NCBI GenBank assembly: GCA_023663725.1
Contig: JAMPGX010000012.1
Location: forward strand, 37,575-101,574
Length of the DNA stretch: 64,000 nucleotides
Direction of reading: 5' to 3'
Source of the DNA: a bacterium
Lineage (GTDB): Bacteria > Bacillota > Clostridia > Lachnospirales > Lachnospiraceae
Both the position numbers and the translations under genes were made by a program. Numbering within the stretch: position 1 is the stretch's first letter; each line of letters opens with the position of its first letter. Below the pieces are notes generated by a model. That model had not been told where the DNA came from and did no database searches. It saw nothing but the letters and a program-made list of their open reading frames with translations. This document shows, piece by piece, positions 1 through 6,582 of this stretch.

Positions 1-742
1 CATCTCTCCTGTTGTACCCGCAGATCTGGATACCGCCGGTCTGCCCTGTCAGCGTCACGGTTGCCCGCGTCTCCTTCAGCCCGTACTGGGGCGTCAGCTC
101 CAGCGTATCTCCCGCGCCGCTCCTGGCTCTGCGGAAGAAAAACTCTCCCCTTCCACAGAAGAATTCGAAGTCCAGACTCCTTGCCAGAGCACACAGCCAA
201 TCATAATGCGTCTTCCCCTCCATCACGCAGTCCCGATCAGCCTCCTTGGGCAGCGCGTCCAGCTTCTTTTTCTCCACAAATCTACTGTAGCAGCTCTCCC
301 CCAGAATATCCTCCAGAATCTGCCGTGCTTTCTTAGGACCGGATATGAGGAACTGGCTGTTCTTCCTCATCAGCCCCTTCACGTCCAGACAGATCAGAGT
401 ATACTCCACATCCTCCTGCTGGATATCCGCCACCTCCACCTCATGCAGGTATCCCAGAAATATCCTTGTGACTTTCCCACAGTATCCTGTGCGGATCTCC
501 ATCCGCTGTCCCACCTCAAGATATTTCTCAAGCTCAGTGTAATCGCGCTCCGTATTTTTGCCCGCCCGATAGACCAACACGGCCATGTCAGGCTCTTCTC
601 CCACGGAGGAGAGCACCTCCGTCCTCTCCAGCCAGATGCCGTCCCCTGCCACCAGCTCCTTCCCCTCCGCCAATACCATGACCCAGGGGTCCTGAAAATC
701 CTCATACTTATCCGCCAGACTCCTGCCGCTTATCTTTCCCAT
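1..742 (-). CDS. eCIS spike protein, VgrG/phage gpD-like (partial, runs off the left edge)
   Basis: The reading frame is open for 247 codons from an ATG at 742 and leaves the window without a stop, so only the N-terminal part is present. An AGGAG ribosome binding site precedes the ATG. Segments such as the one around residues 75-115 (VGQRMEIRTGY, then IFLGYLHEVEV and YTLICLDVKGLM) match the beta-rich N-terminal domain of phage late-control D/VgrG proteins, which form the spike trimer under the tube. It is the last eCIS gene visible and reads in the same direction as the others. It is separated from the preceding gene by about 580 bp of repeats instead of the usual overlap. The family call is from pattern recognition; the C-terminal spike domain is not visible. 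Confidence 0.8.
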   Translation of the reverse strand, partial: MGKISGRSLADKYEDFQDPWVMVLAEGKELVAGDGIWLERTEVLSSVGEEPDMAVLVYRAGKNTERDYTELEKYLEVGQRMEIRTGYCGKVTRIFLGYLHEVEVADIQQEDVEYTLICLDVKGLMRKNSQFLISGPKKARQILEDILGESCYSRFVEKKKLDALPKEADRDCVMEGKTHYDWLCALARSLDFEFFCGRGEFFFRRARSGAGDTLELTPQYGLKETRATVTLTGQTGGIQICGYNRRD

Positions 743-769
743 GGCAGACTCCTTTCTACACTGATGCCA

Positions 770-960
770 AGTTAGACGTTTGCGAACTCCTAGTTGCTAT
801 GCTAGTGTCATTGTACGCCTTATATACTCCAACGCAGGCACGCTCTCGCTTCGTTCTCACCGTAGCGGTACATAAGATGCTACAAAACAGCATCTAAGTA
901 CCGACGGTTCGAAAGAGCCTGCTTATGGAATATATAAGGTGTACAATTCGGTACTAACAC
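770..960. repeat. Long palindromic intergenic element, copy A
   Basis: The outer arms read AGTGTCATTGTACGCC on the + strand and AGTACCGAATTGTACACC on the - strand. They continue into CTTATATA-TCCA stems, so the whole unit can fold into one long hairpin. Inside is a second hairpin, GGTACATAAGATGCT with AGCATCTAAGTACC (about 870-915). Related copies lie at 1120-1310 (opposite orientation) and 21775-21885. No transposase is nearby, so this is a MITE- or REP-like non-autonomous element or a structured RNA unit. Confidence 0.75.
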
Positions 961-1119
961 AGGAGGTGTTGGCGTTTGCCCGCTTTTATTGTATTGAATG
1001 CCAGCGAAACATTCCCTTCCATCGACAGAATCCAGATATCTACTAAGTTGGGTGTCTCAACAAGTAGCCTACCTGTAGACAGCATAGTATTTACTAAATC
1101 GTTTGTTGCCAGTACCGAA
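961..1119. other. Spacer between inverted palindromic elements
   Basis: This 160-bp stretch is framed by the like ends (AGTACCGAATTG type) of copies A and B, which face each other. A 71-codon frame on the minus strand (954-1169) crosses it. Its middle part (LVNTMLSTGRLLVETPNLV) looks protein-like, but there is no ribosome binding site and both ends run into the repeats. It may be a relic of coding sequence trapped between two insertions; no family is recognised. Confidence 0.35.
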
Positions 1120-1310
1120 TTGTGTATATTGTATATTCCAAAAGCAGGCTTCGTGCAACAAAGTTGCACCTGAAAAACGTCAGTGCTTAGCGAGGTCTGC
1201 CGAATTTATTCGGCACGAGCTTAGCACTGCTACGTTTTTCACGAAGCGAGAGCGTGCCTGCGTTGGAATATACAATGTACACAATGACACTAGCACCGCA
1301 ACCGGCTTTC
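1120..1310. repeat. Long palindromic intergenic element, copy B (inverted)
   Basis: The arms are AGTACCGAATTGTGTATATT on the + strand and AGTGTCATTGTGTACATT on the - strand, followed by GTATATTCCA on both. Orientation is opposite to copy A. The interior differs from copy A. It has a small hairpin (TGCAAC/GTTGCA), then a nested stem with AGTGCTTAGC/GCTTAGCACT around GCCGAATTTATTCGGC. The outer stem sequence differs from copy A on both sides, so pairing is kept. Confidence 0.75.
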
Positions 1311-1325
1311 GCAACACCCGCCAGC

Positions 1326-2009
1326 TCACAGCCTGGGATTGGCGCTGCCCTGGTAGGTTTCGCGCCAGTGAGCGGTCTGATCGGCCGTCTCCAAGGCGGC
1401 GCTGCTCTTGGGCGCTGCTGTGCTCTCTGTGACGGTCTCCTCACCCACATAGAATCCTTCGATGGTGATGCTCACCTCCGCCCGCACAGGCTTGCCGTCC
1501 GGGGCGAACATGGTGTAGTTCACGCTCATCGAGCGGAGCATTCCCGCGACGGCGATGGAGCCCCAGAAGAAATAGAGCTGCTGCGCCTTGTGAAGCTTTT
1601 CGGTTACCTCGCTCTTTGTGCCAGAGGGTCCATTGGTGATCCTCTCCAGCTTTTCTGTCGTGTTCGTGTAGGGATAAAACCTGCGTATATCCTCCCTCAC
1701 ATCCTCGTAGGTGCTTTGTTGCAGATCATTCAGGGTGTTGAAGAAGAGCTTTACGGAGAGCGTCGTCATCCCCCTTGAGCGCCGCCTGGAGGATTTCGCG
1801 GCGGGATACTGCATCCCCACGCCACTGCCCTGCTCCTGGAGTCTGCGCCGGAATCGGTCCGAGGCGCGGGACACATCCTCTATACCGATGGCCTCCTCCA
1901 CAGAGAGCTCCGCCGGATTAAAGGGCACATGGAACCTCCCCTTAAGCTCCATATGCCCGTTGACATAGGGCCCAATAAATGCCTTCTGAAAATCCGCCAA
2001 GTCTCTCAC
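1326..2009 (-). CDS. eCIS tube-initiator/baseplate hub protein (Afp7/Pvc7-like CIS tube protein)
   Basis: A 227-residue protein whose residues 22-46 (KGRFHVPFNPAELSVEEAIG) fit the N-terminal signature of CIS tube proteins, which connect the inner tube to the spike in the baseplate. The segment around residues 83-100 (LSVKLFFNTLND) is the usual beta-strand region. These proteins often end in a LysM fold, but I see no clear LysM motif in the C-terminal 60 residues, which are Ser/Thr/Ala-rich. The start is GTG at 2009, overlapping the TGA of the preceding gene. The downstream partner, the spike, is displaced by the repeat pair. Confidence 0.75.
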   Translation of the reverse strand: MRDLADFQKAFIGPYVNGHMELKGRFHVPFNPAELSVEEAIGIEDVSRASDRFRRRLQEQGSGVGMQYPAAKSSRRRSRGMTTLSVKLFFNTLNDLQQSTYEDVREDIRRFYPYTNTTEKLERITNGPSGTKSEVTEKLHKAQQLYFFWGSIAVAGMLRSMSVNYTMFAPDGKPVRAEVSITIEGFYVGEETVTESTAAPKSSAALETADQTAHWRETYQGSANPRL

Positions 2010-2347
2010 CTGCCCTTTCTAATCCATTCGCGGCGAAGACGGTCTTCCAACTGCCCATACACCTGTTCAGATATAGCCGGCGCCAGCGCCCTCCCCATAC
2101 TTCCCGCCCCGAATATCTGCTCCATCTGACGGGCTGCCAGAGAGGGGCGGGACCGGTAATACTCCTGCTGCTCCTTCATCTGCCTCTGCACCGCTTCCCG
2201 CGCCATCGCAGTCAGCAGCTCCCGAAGCTTACCCCTGTCGATGCCAGGCTCCTGCCTCGTCCGTCCTTCGCTTCCCCTTCCCCTGGGGAAAGCATACTCC
2301 AGCCTGGGATCGACGGACAGCTTCACGGGCTGCACCTGTGTCCTCAT
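2006..2347 (-). CDS. Small eCIS-associated protein of unknown function
   Basis: This 113-residue, strongly basic and helical protein has its ATG (2347) overlapping the stop of the preceding tube gene in ATGA, which fixes the start. A longer frame back to 2602 is only a shadow of that gene. Residues 40-75 are charged and heptad-like (AREAVQRQMKEQQEYY) and the C-terminus is Arg-rich. No domain is recognised. Translational coupling on both sides indicates it is made together with tube and baseplate parts, so an assembly or baseplate role is plausible but inferred. Confidence 0.6.
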   Translation of the reverse strand: MRTQVQPVKLSVDPRLEYAFPRGRGSEGRTRQEPGIDRGKLRELLTAMAREAVQRQMKEQQEYYRSRPSLAARQMEQIFGAGSMGRALAPAISEQVYGQLEDRLRREWIRKGR

Positions 2348-2775
2348 TTGCTCACCTCGAAATCTTCGTAGCTCACCTCGAAACGATCCGTGAGAATGGC
2401 GCTCTGCTCCGCGCTCAACTCCCCGACCTCCCAGGCTTTCACCGTCAGCCCCGTGAACAGATAGCTTTTGAGCGGATTGCCCTGATTGTCCATGACAATC
2501 AGATTCAGCGGCCCCTCCAGCCTGTCTCCCACCAGGCAGAAGGGGTGCAAGGTCCCCTTGCAGGCTCCCTTCTCCATGAGCAGAGTCTTTTCCTTGTTGC
2601 AATATTTGGGAAACACATGTACGCGGGTGTTCAGACCTCCCTCATGGTAGACTTCCGTCTCCACCTCGCGGCCGATCCCCGAAACCTTTTGAAATCCCAT
2701 GATCATACCGTTCAAAAAAACTGTGAAGCGATAACCGGGTATGGGATCTATGATGGGCAATAACGCCTGTCCCAT
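2344..2775 (-). CDS. eCIS tube protein, T4 gp19-like (second paralogue)
   Basis: A 143-residue protein resembling phage tail tube (T4 gp19-like) proteins: GYRFTVFLNGMIMGFQKVSG near the N-terminus, then the GRLEGPLNL- and FTGLTVKAWEVGEL-type strands, ending in FEVSYEDFEV. ATG at 2775 is preceded by AAGGAGG, so the nine extra upstream codons are not used. It is the second tube-like gene of the operon. In characterised eCIS the minor tube paralogues form the first ring or rings at the baseplate, which is the likely role here. Confidence 0.8.
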   Translation of the reverse strand: MGQALLPIIDPIPGYRFTVFLNGMIMGFQKVSGIGREVETEVYHEGGLNTRVHVFPKYCNKEKTLLMEKGACKGTLHPFCLVGDRLEGPLNLIVMDNQGNPLKSYLFTGLTVKAWEVGELSAEQSAILTDRFEVSYEDFEVSK

Positions 2776-2794
2776 GCTTCTCTCCTCCTTAAGT

Positions 2795-2971
2795 CTACGC
2801 ATCGAACAGATTGTTCTCTCCGTTCAGCTTTCTGTTGATGCGATTGATTTCCCTGCAGTACTTTTTTCTGGACAGGGAGGGCAGCCTGAGTATCTGCTCC
2901 TCCCCCCAGTGAAAATAGTAACCGATGAAAGAGATCTCCTGAAACAGTTCCTCCCGGCTGGTAACCGTCAT
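2795..2971 (-). CDS. DUF6760-family small eCIS protein
   Basis: A 58-residue protein with the pattern REELFQEISFIGYYFHWGEE followed by a basic helix (LSRKKYCREINRIN). This matches the DUF6760 family found in eCIS loci of actinobacteria and cyanobacteria. ATG at 2971 overlaps the stop of the preceding gene (ATGA). The family has no established biochemical role; its position between the assembly protein and a tube gene suggests a baseplate or assembly accessory. Confidence 0.65.
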   Translation of the reverse strand: MTVTSREELFQEISFIGYYFHWGEEQILRLPSLSRKKYCREINRINRKLNGENNLFDA

Positions 2972-3336
2972 TCCCCCAAAACAAAATTTAAGGTGTCCGT
3001 GAAGGTTTTCCCGCAGTGGGGACACTGCACCTGGATCACAGCCTCCTCCGCATTGTTGACGGTCTCATACATGCTCTGCAGGAAAGCAAAGTCCGCAGTA
3101 AACAGCCCGCCGATCACCTCAGGAGTGACGCATTCCACTCCCTCAAGCTCCGTCACCACCCGAGATAACAGGATCACCGCCATATAATCGGCGTTCCCCC
3201 TCGCCTGGGGATCCCTGCCCGCCTCGATCTCATCCAGCGCGGTGGCCAGCCTCATCACACCTCTGCGGCAGGTATTCCCCTCCTGGTTCACATACCCTCT
3301 GGGCAGCATGAATTCATGCTCTGTCTGTAACAGCAT
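2968..3336 (-). CDS. eCIS tail-assembly-like protein with a CPxCG motif
   Basis: A 122-residue protein. The N-terminal half (EFMLPRGYVNQEGNTCRRGV, then MRLATALDEIEAGRDPQA) and the middle (VTPEVIGGLFTADFAFLQ) match the phage-tail-assembly-type protein repeatedly found next to eCIS tube genes. The C-terminal CPHCGKTF suggests a half zinc knuckle. It lies directly behind the tube gene and overlaps DUF6760 by four bases. A chaperone or connector role is inferred from position, not shown. Confidence 0.65.
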   Translation of the reverse strand: MLLQTEHEFMLPRGYVNQEGNTCRRGVMRLATALDEIEAGRDPQARGNADYMAVILLSRVVTELEGVECVTPEVIGGLFTADFAFLQSMYETVNNAEEAVIQVQCPHCGKTFTDTLNFVLGE

Positions 3337-3350
3337 TCCGATTCCCCCTT

Positions 3351-3782
3351 TTACTTGTCACGGGTCACGCCCTCATGGGCCAGCTCCAGCGTCTCTACCG
3401 CCACCTCGTTGCTGGTGGCATTGAAATCGGGCGCCGTATATTTGGTGGGCCACGCGGAAATCACCGTCCATTTCGCGATCTCCTTCTGCTGATCGTCGTG
3501 GAGACTGATCACCACCGTCTTGCGGTTGATAGTCCCTCCCTCCACCTCCTTCATCCAGTTATACAGCTCCAGAGAATCGGTCATTCCCCATTTCAGCGTA
3601 ATATTTCCATATTTCACAAGGCCCGGCTGTTTTCCCACCGTATTGACCGCGAAATTGCCCTCCCTGTACTCAATCGGATCCGACGAGACATCGGGGGCGC
3701 TGACCTCTGAGAATCCGCCTACGGCCTTGCCGTCGATGGTGACATCATAGTTATATTTTTTGAACGGATATACCATTGCCAT
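3351..3782 (-). CDS. eCIS inner tube protein (T4 gp19/Hcp-like)
   Basis: A 143-residue protein of the typical length for tail-tube subunits. PFKKYNYDVTIDGKAVGGFS and SDPIEYREGN at the N-terminus, LKWGMTDSLELYNWM in the middle and ETLELAHEG at the C-terminus are standard tail-tube patterns. The protein polymerises into the hexameric-ring tube that is pushed out when the sheath contracts. It follows the sheath gene by 22 bp, the normal sheath-tube order, and has an AGGTG-type ribosome binding site just upstream of the ATG at 3782. Confidence 0.9.
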   Translation of the reverse strand: MAMVYPFKKYNYDVTIDGKAVGGFSEVSAPDVSSDPIEYREGNFAVNTVGKQPGLVKYGNITLKWGMTDSLELYNWMKEVEGGTINRKTVVISLHDDQQKEIAKWTVISAWPTKYTAPDFNATSNEVAVETLELAHEGVTRDK

Positions 3783-3804
3783 ACTCTACACCTCCTGTTT
3801 GCGC

Positions 3805-5559
3805 TTATGAGTTGCTTTCCATCTTCTGCGTGATGCGGAAGACTACGAATTCCGCGGGTCTGACAGGCGCCACGCCGATGACGCAGATCAGCCTGCCATT
3901 CAGGATGTCGTCCTCCGTCATCGTACTTTTCCCTATGTTGATAAAAAATGCCTCGTCCGCTGTCGTCCCTGTCAGAGCGCCATTCCGCCACTGGCTTGTC
4001 AGAAACACCCGTATCGTCCCCTCTATTCTCGACCACAGCATCTCATCGTTAGGCTCAAATACAGCCCAGTTCGTGTTGACGCGGATGGACTCCTCAATGA
4101 AGATAAACAGCCTTCTGACATTGACATACTTCCAGTTGCCGTCACTGGAACAGGTTCTGGCTCCCCACACCCGAATCCCCTGACCGGGAAGAGCCCTGAT
4201 CAGGTTGATGCCCCTGGGATTGAGTTTGGCCTGCTCCGCCTCGTTATAGTTGACAGACAGACCGCTGCAGCTGCGCACGATCTCGTTGGCCGGAGCCTTA
4301 TGCACGCCCCTGGTATTGTCCGTCCGCCCGTAGATACCCGCTATGGCGCCGGAGGGCGGCAGGAACACATTGCGCCTGGACAGGGAGTCATAACCCTGCA
4401 GCCAGGGATGATACATGGCCGCATAGCTGGAATCCACATTTTCGCGGAATTCCTGCAGCTCCGACACCTCCTTGGCCAAAAATGGCATATCGAGAATGGC
4501 AAAGCGATTACCCATGTTCTCACAGTGCGTCACCAGATCGCCCTGCACACCCTCATGCGTGATTCCGGGGATCGCCATGATGCTCACATCGGAAATGGTC
4601 TGGAAGGCCGCCAGTCCCGTCCGCGTATCCGGCGCCCCATCCTGGCCCCGATACATACCGACGTCTATGTCTGTGGCCGGAATCGTCCCATCGCTGCCAC
4701 CAGCGAACTCTATCGCAAAGCAGGGCTCTGCGGATGCACCGCACAACTGCTCCATCACGTTTGCCGCCAGCTTATCTTCATCCGTCTTACAGCAGACCAG
4801 CTGGGATCTCTCCAGCACACTGTCCACGAAATTGCTCCGTCCGGCGTTGAAGGACACGCTCTCATACTGCTCCGACGCGGTGTCATCCCAAATAGACAGC
4901 CCCCACTCCGCGAGATACAGAAAGACACCGGAATCTTTCTCCCCTTCCTTCTTGGTAAAATCCAGCTTGGACACATCATCCCCCTGCCAATCCAGCGTGA
5001 TGCTCTCCGCGCCTGCCTCCTTCACACGACCGAAATAGAATGGATTGCCTCTCCCTGCCTGCTGCAGACACACCAGATCGCCCGCCTGATAACCGACGGC
5101 GTCTTCCAGCTTGTAAGAGTTATCATCATCCGCTGGCTCTGTCACCCTGACTCTGTTCTTCACCGTAAGTTTGCACTCAACCCTGATCGAGTTGCCCCAT
5201 GCGCCGGGATTGGCCGCCGTCAGCGTCAGGAACTCCCTGGTCCCCTGCGCCGCCACGGGGAGATTATCCCCCTCCTGACGACAGACCCTCATCACATAGC
5301 AGGCTGAGCCTCCATTGTTAAAAAACTGCTCCACCGCGTAGGGCAGAAAACGCTTGTCGCCATAGTCCCGCTCCGACAGATAGCCTCCGAAACGCCTCTG
5401 GTAATCCGCCATGCTGGTGATCAGCACCGGCAGCCCCTTGACCGGCCCTTTCTGGGCCATCCCCACAAAGCCGGCGGTACTGGTGCCCACCCCCTCCATG
5501 GCCTTGATGCCGGAGTCAAACTCTTCCACATATACACCGGGTGATAAGTATTCTGCCAT
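3805..5559 (-). CDS. eCIS contractile sheath protein
   Basis: A 584-residue sheath subunit. The N-terminus LSPGVYVEEFDSGIKAMEGV and GTSTAGFVGMAQKGPV is the hallmark of tail sheaths. The C-terminal third (NVRRLFIFIEESI, WAVFEPNDEMLW, GRLICVIGVAPVRPAEFVVF) is the conserved sheath core that interlocks neighbouring subunits. ATG at 5559 has AAAGGAG seven bases upstream, so the 13 codons before it are not used. The length is larger than minimal phage sheaths, with the surplus between about residues 100 and 280, the usual surface-exposed insertion. It contracts around the tube to power injection. Confidence 0.93.
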   Translation of the reverse strand: MAEYLSPGVYVEEFDSGIKAMEGVGTSTAGFVGMAQKGPVKGLPVLITSMADYQRRFGGYLSERDYGDKRFLPYAVEQFFNNGGSACYVMRVCRQEGDNLPVAAQGTREFLTLTAANPGAWGNSIRVECKLTVKNRVRVTEPADDDNSYKLEDAVGYQAGDLVCLQQAGRGNPFYFGRVKEAGAESITLDWQGDDVSKLDFTKKEGEKDSGVFLYLAEWGLSIWDDTASEQYESVSFNAGRSNFVDSVLERSQLVCCKTDEDKLAANVMEQLCGASAEPCFAIEFAGGSDGTIPATDIDVGMYRGQDGAPDTRTGLAAFQTISDVSIMAIPGITHEGVQGDLVTHCENMGNRFAILDMPFLAKEVSELQEFRENVDSSYAAMYHPWLQGYDSLSRRNVFLPPSGAIAGIYGRTDNTRGVHKAPANEIVRSCSGLSVNYNEAEQAKLNPRGINLIRALPGQGIRVWGARTCSSDGNWKYVNVRRLFIFIEESIRVNTNWAVFEPNDEMLWSRIEGTIRVFLTSQWRNGALTGTTADEAFFINIGKSTMTEDDILNGRLICVIGVAPVRPAEFVVFRITQKMESNS

Positions 5560-5632
5560 AATACTCCTTTCTGCCGCTTTCTGGCGGCGGTATACCAACG
5601 AGCATAACCGTTCGTAGGTATAAAATGATTTG

Positions 5633-6016
5633 CTATAACAATACGGTTGGTTGCAGAGGCGCAGCCGCCTGTATATTGCCTCCGAACAGACATCTGAGCT
5701 TGGAGTCCATATTGAGCGCCTGTCCCCCTTTTACTTTAATCTTTTTGCTGGTCCCTGTCCATTCCTCCACCGTGCAGGGGAGACAGGGCACCGGCGTCAG
5801 CACGCCCATGGCTGCGGCTGTGGCGGCTATCACCATCGGATTGGCCGGATTAGAGCACATACCGAAGGGGAGTATGTTCAACAGCGGAATGTGATCAGAT
5901 CGCACAGCTACCGGCAGCATCGAGTTCACCTTTTTGTCCGGAAGCACCATCAGCGGCGCCGGCATATTTCCAAAGCTACATTTTAACAGCGTTCCCTGTA
6001 TCATTACCGGCTTCAT
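5633..6016 (-). CDS. DUF4280 PAAR-like spike-tip protein
   Basis: A 127-residue protein with the DUF4280 layout: an N-terminal GTLLKCSFGNMPAPLMV, the central FGMCSNPANPMVIAATAAAM, then TPVPCLPCTVEEWTG and a closing LRCLFGG. The invariant Cys residues (about 13, 54, 78, 81 and 109) are all present. DUF4280 proteins are PAAR-like and are thought to sharpen the tip of the spike. ATG at 6016 overlaps the TGA of the Pvc16-like gene, so the two are translationally coupled. Confidence 0.85.
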   Translation of the reverse strand: MKPVMIQGTLLKCSFGNMPAPLMVLPDKKVNSMLPVAVRSDHIPLLNILPFGMCSNPANPMVIAATAAAMGVLTPVPCLPCTVEEWTGTSKKIKVKGGQALNMDSKLRCLFGGNIQAAAPLQPTVLL

Positions 6017-6582
6017 CTCTCTCTGCCCTCCACGTCATATTCTCTTTCTCTCACCTGGCTCACGGAGCGCTTTCTGCGGGATGCGATTCGCACAGGCTCC
6101 GCCTTGATGTAAACAGCCGGCTGCAGCGGTCGGTCGAAGCTTCCCCAAAGCCGCATCTTGAATTCCACATCCTCTCTCAGGAAGGAGAGTCGGACCCGCT
6201 CCCCGTCCCCAATCTCCAATTCCGGATGGTCATATACAATCCGGATAACCTCGCTCAACACAGTCTGTAGCTGCTCCTTCGGCACTCCGCCAAAACGATG
6301 CTTCTGATTACAGAAGATTAGATAGGAAAGCTCCACCGCCTTGGGCGGGAAGCGCCTCTGCGTGCTGCTCAGCTCCGTCTCCGCCGTGAAGGTCAGGGAA
6401 TAATCCTGAATGTCATACAGATAGATTCCCACGCGAAAATCCGCCTCCTCCCAAGGAGATATGAGCAGGATCATATCCTCATCCCGCACATAGATGGGAC
6501 ACAGCCTTGTCCGAAAAAGCTCCAACAGGCACTTTCCCATTATCAGCAGCTCACTTTCTAGCCTATCCGCACCGCCGTCCAT
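6013..6582 (-). CDS. Pvc16-like (DUF4255) eCIS terminator protein
   Basis: A 189-residue protein. LISPWEEADFRVGIYLYDIQ, followed by FPPKAVELSYLIFCNQKH and a later EDVEFKMRLWGSF, is the DUF4255/Pvc16 N-terminal pattern. In characterised particles this protein caps the tube and sheath and sets the end of the assembly. The gene overlaps the preceding 529-residue gene by 25 bp and the following DUF4280 gene by 4 bp, indicating tight co-expression. No other domain is present, so it is the short version of the family. Confidence 0.8.
   Translation of the reverse strand: MDGGADRLESELLIMGKCLLELFRTRLCPIYVRDEDMILLISPWEEADFRVGIYLYDIQDYSLTFTAETELSSTQRRFPPKAVELSYLIFCNQKHRFGGVPKEQLQTVLSEVIRIVYDHPELEIGDGERVRLSFLREDVEFKMRLWGSFDRPLQPAVYIKAEPVRIASRRKRSVSQVREREYDVEGRER

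Noticed and set aside
3351-3782. Tube protein as Hcp of a type VI secretion system
   Set aside because: No TssB/TssC, TssJLM or ClpV-type genes; the one-piece sheath with DUF4280 and Pvc16-like genes fits an eCIS or tail, and the organism appears Gram-positive.
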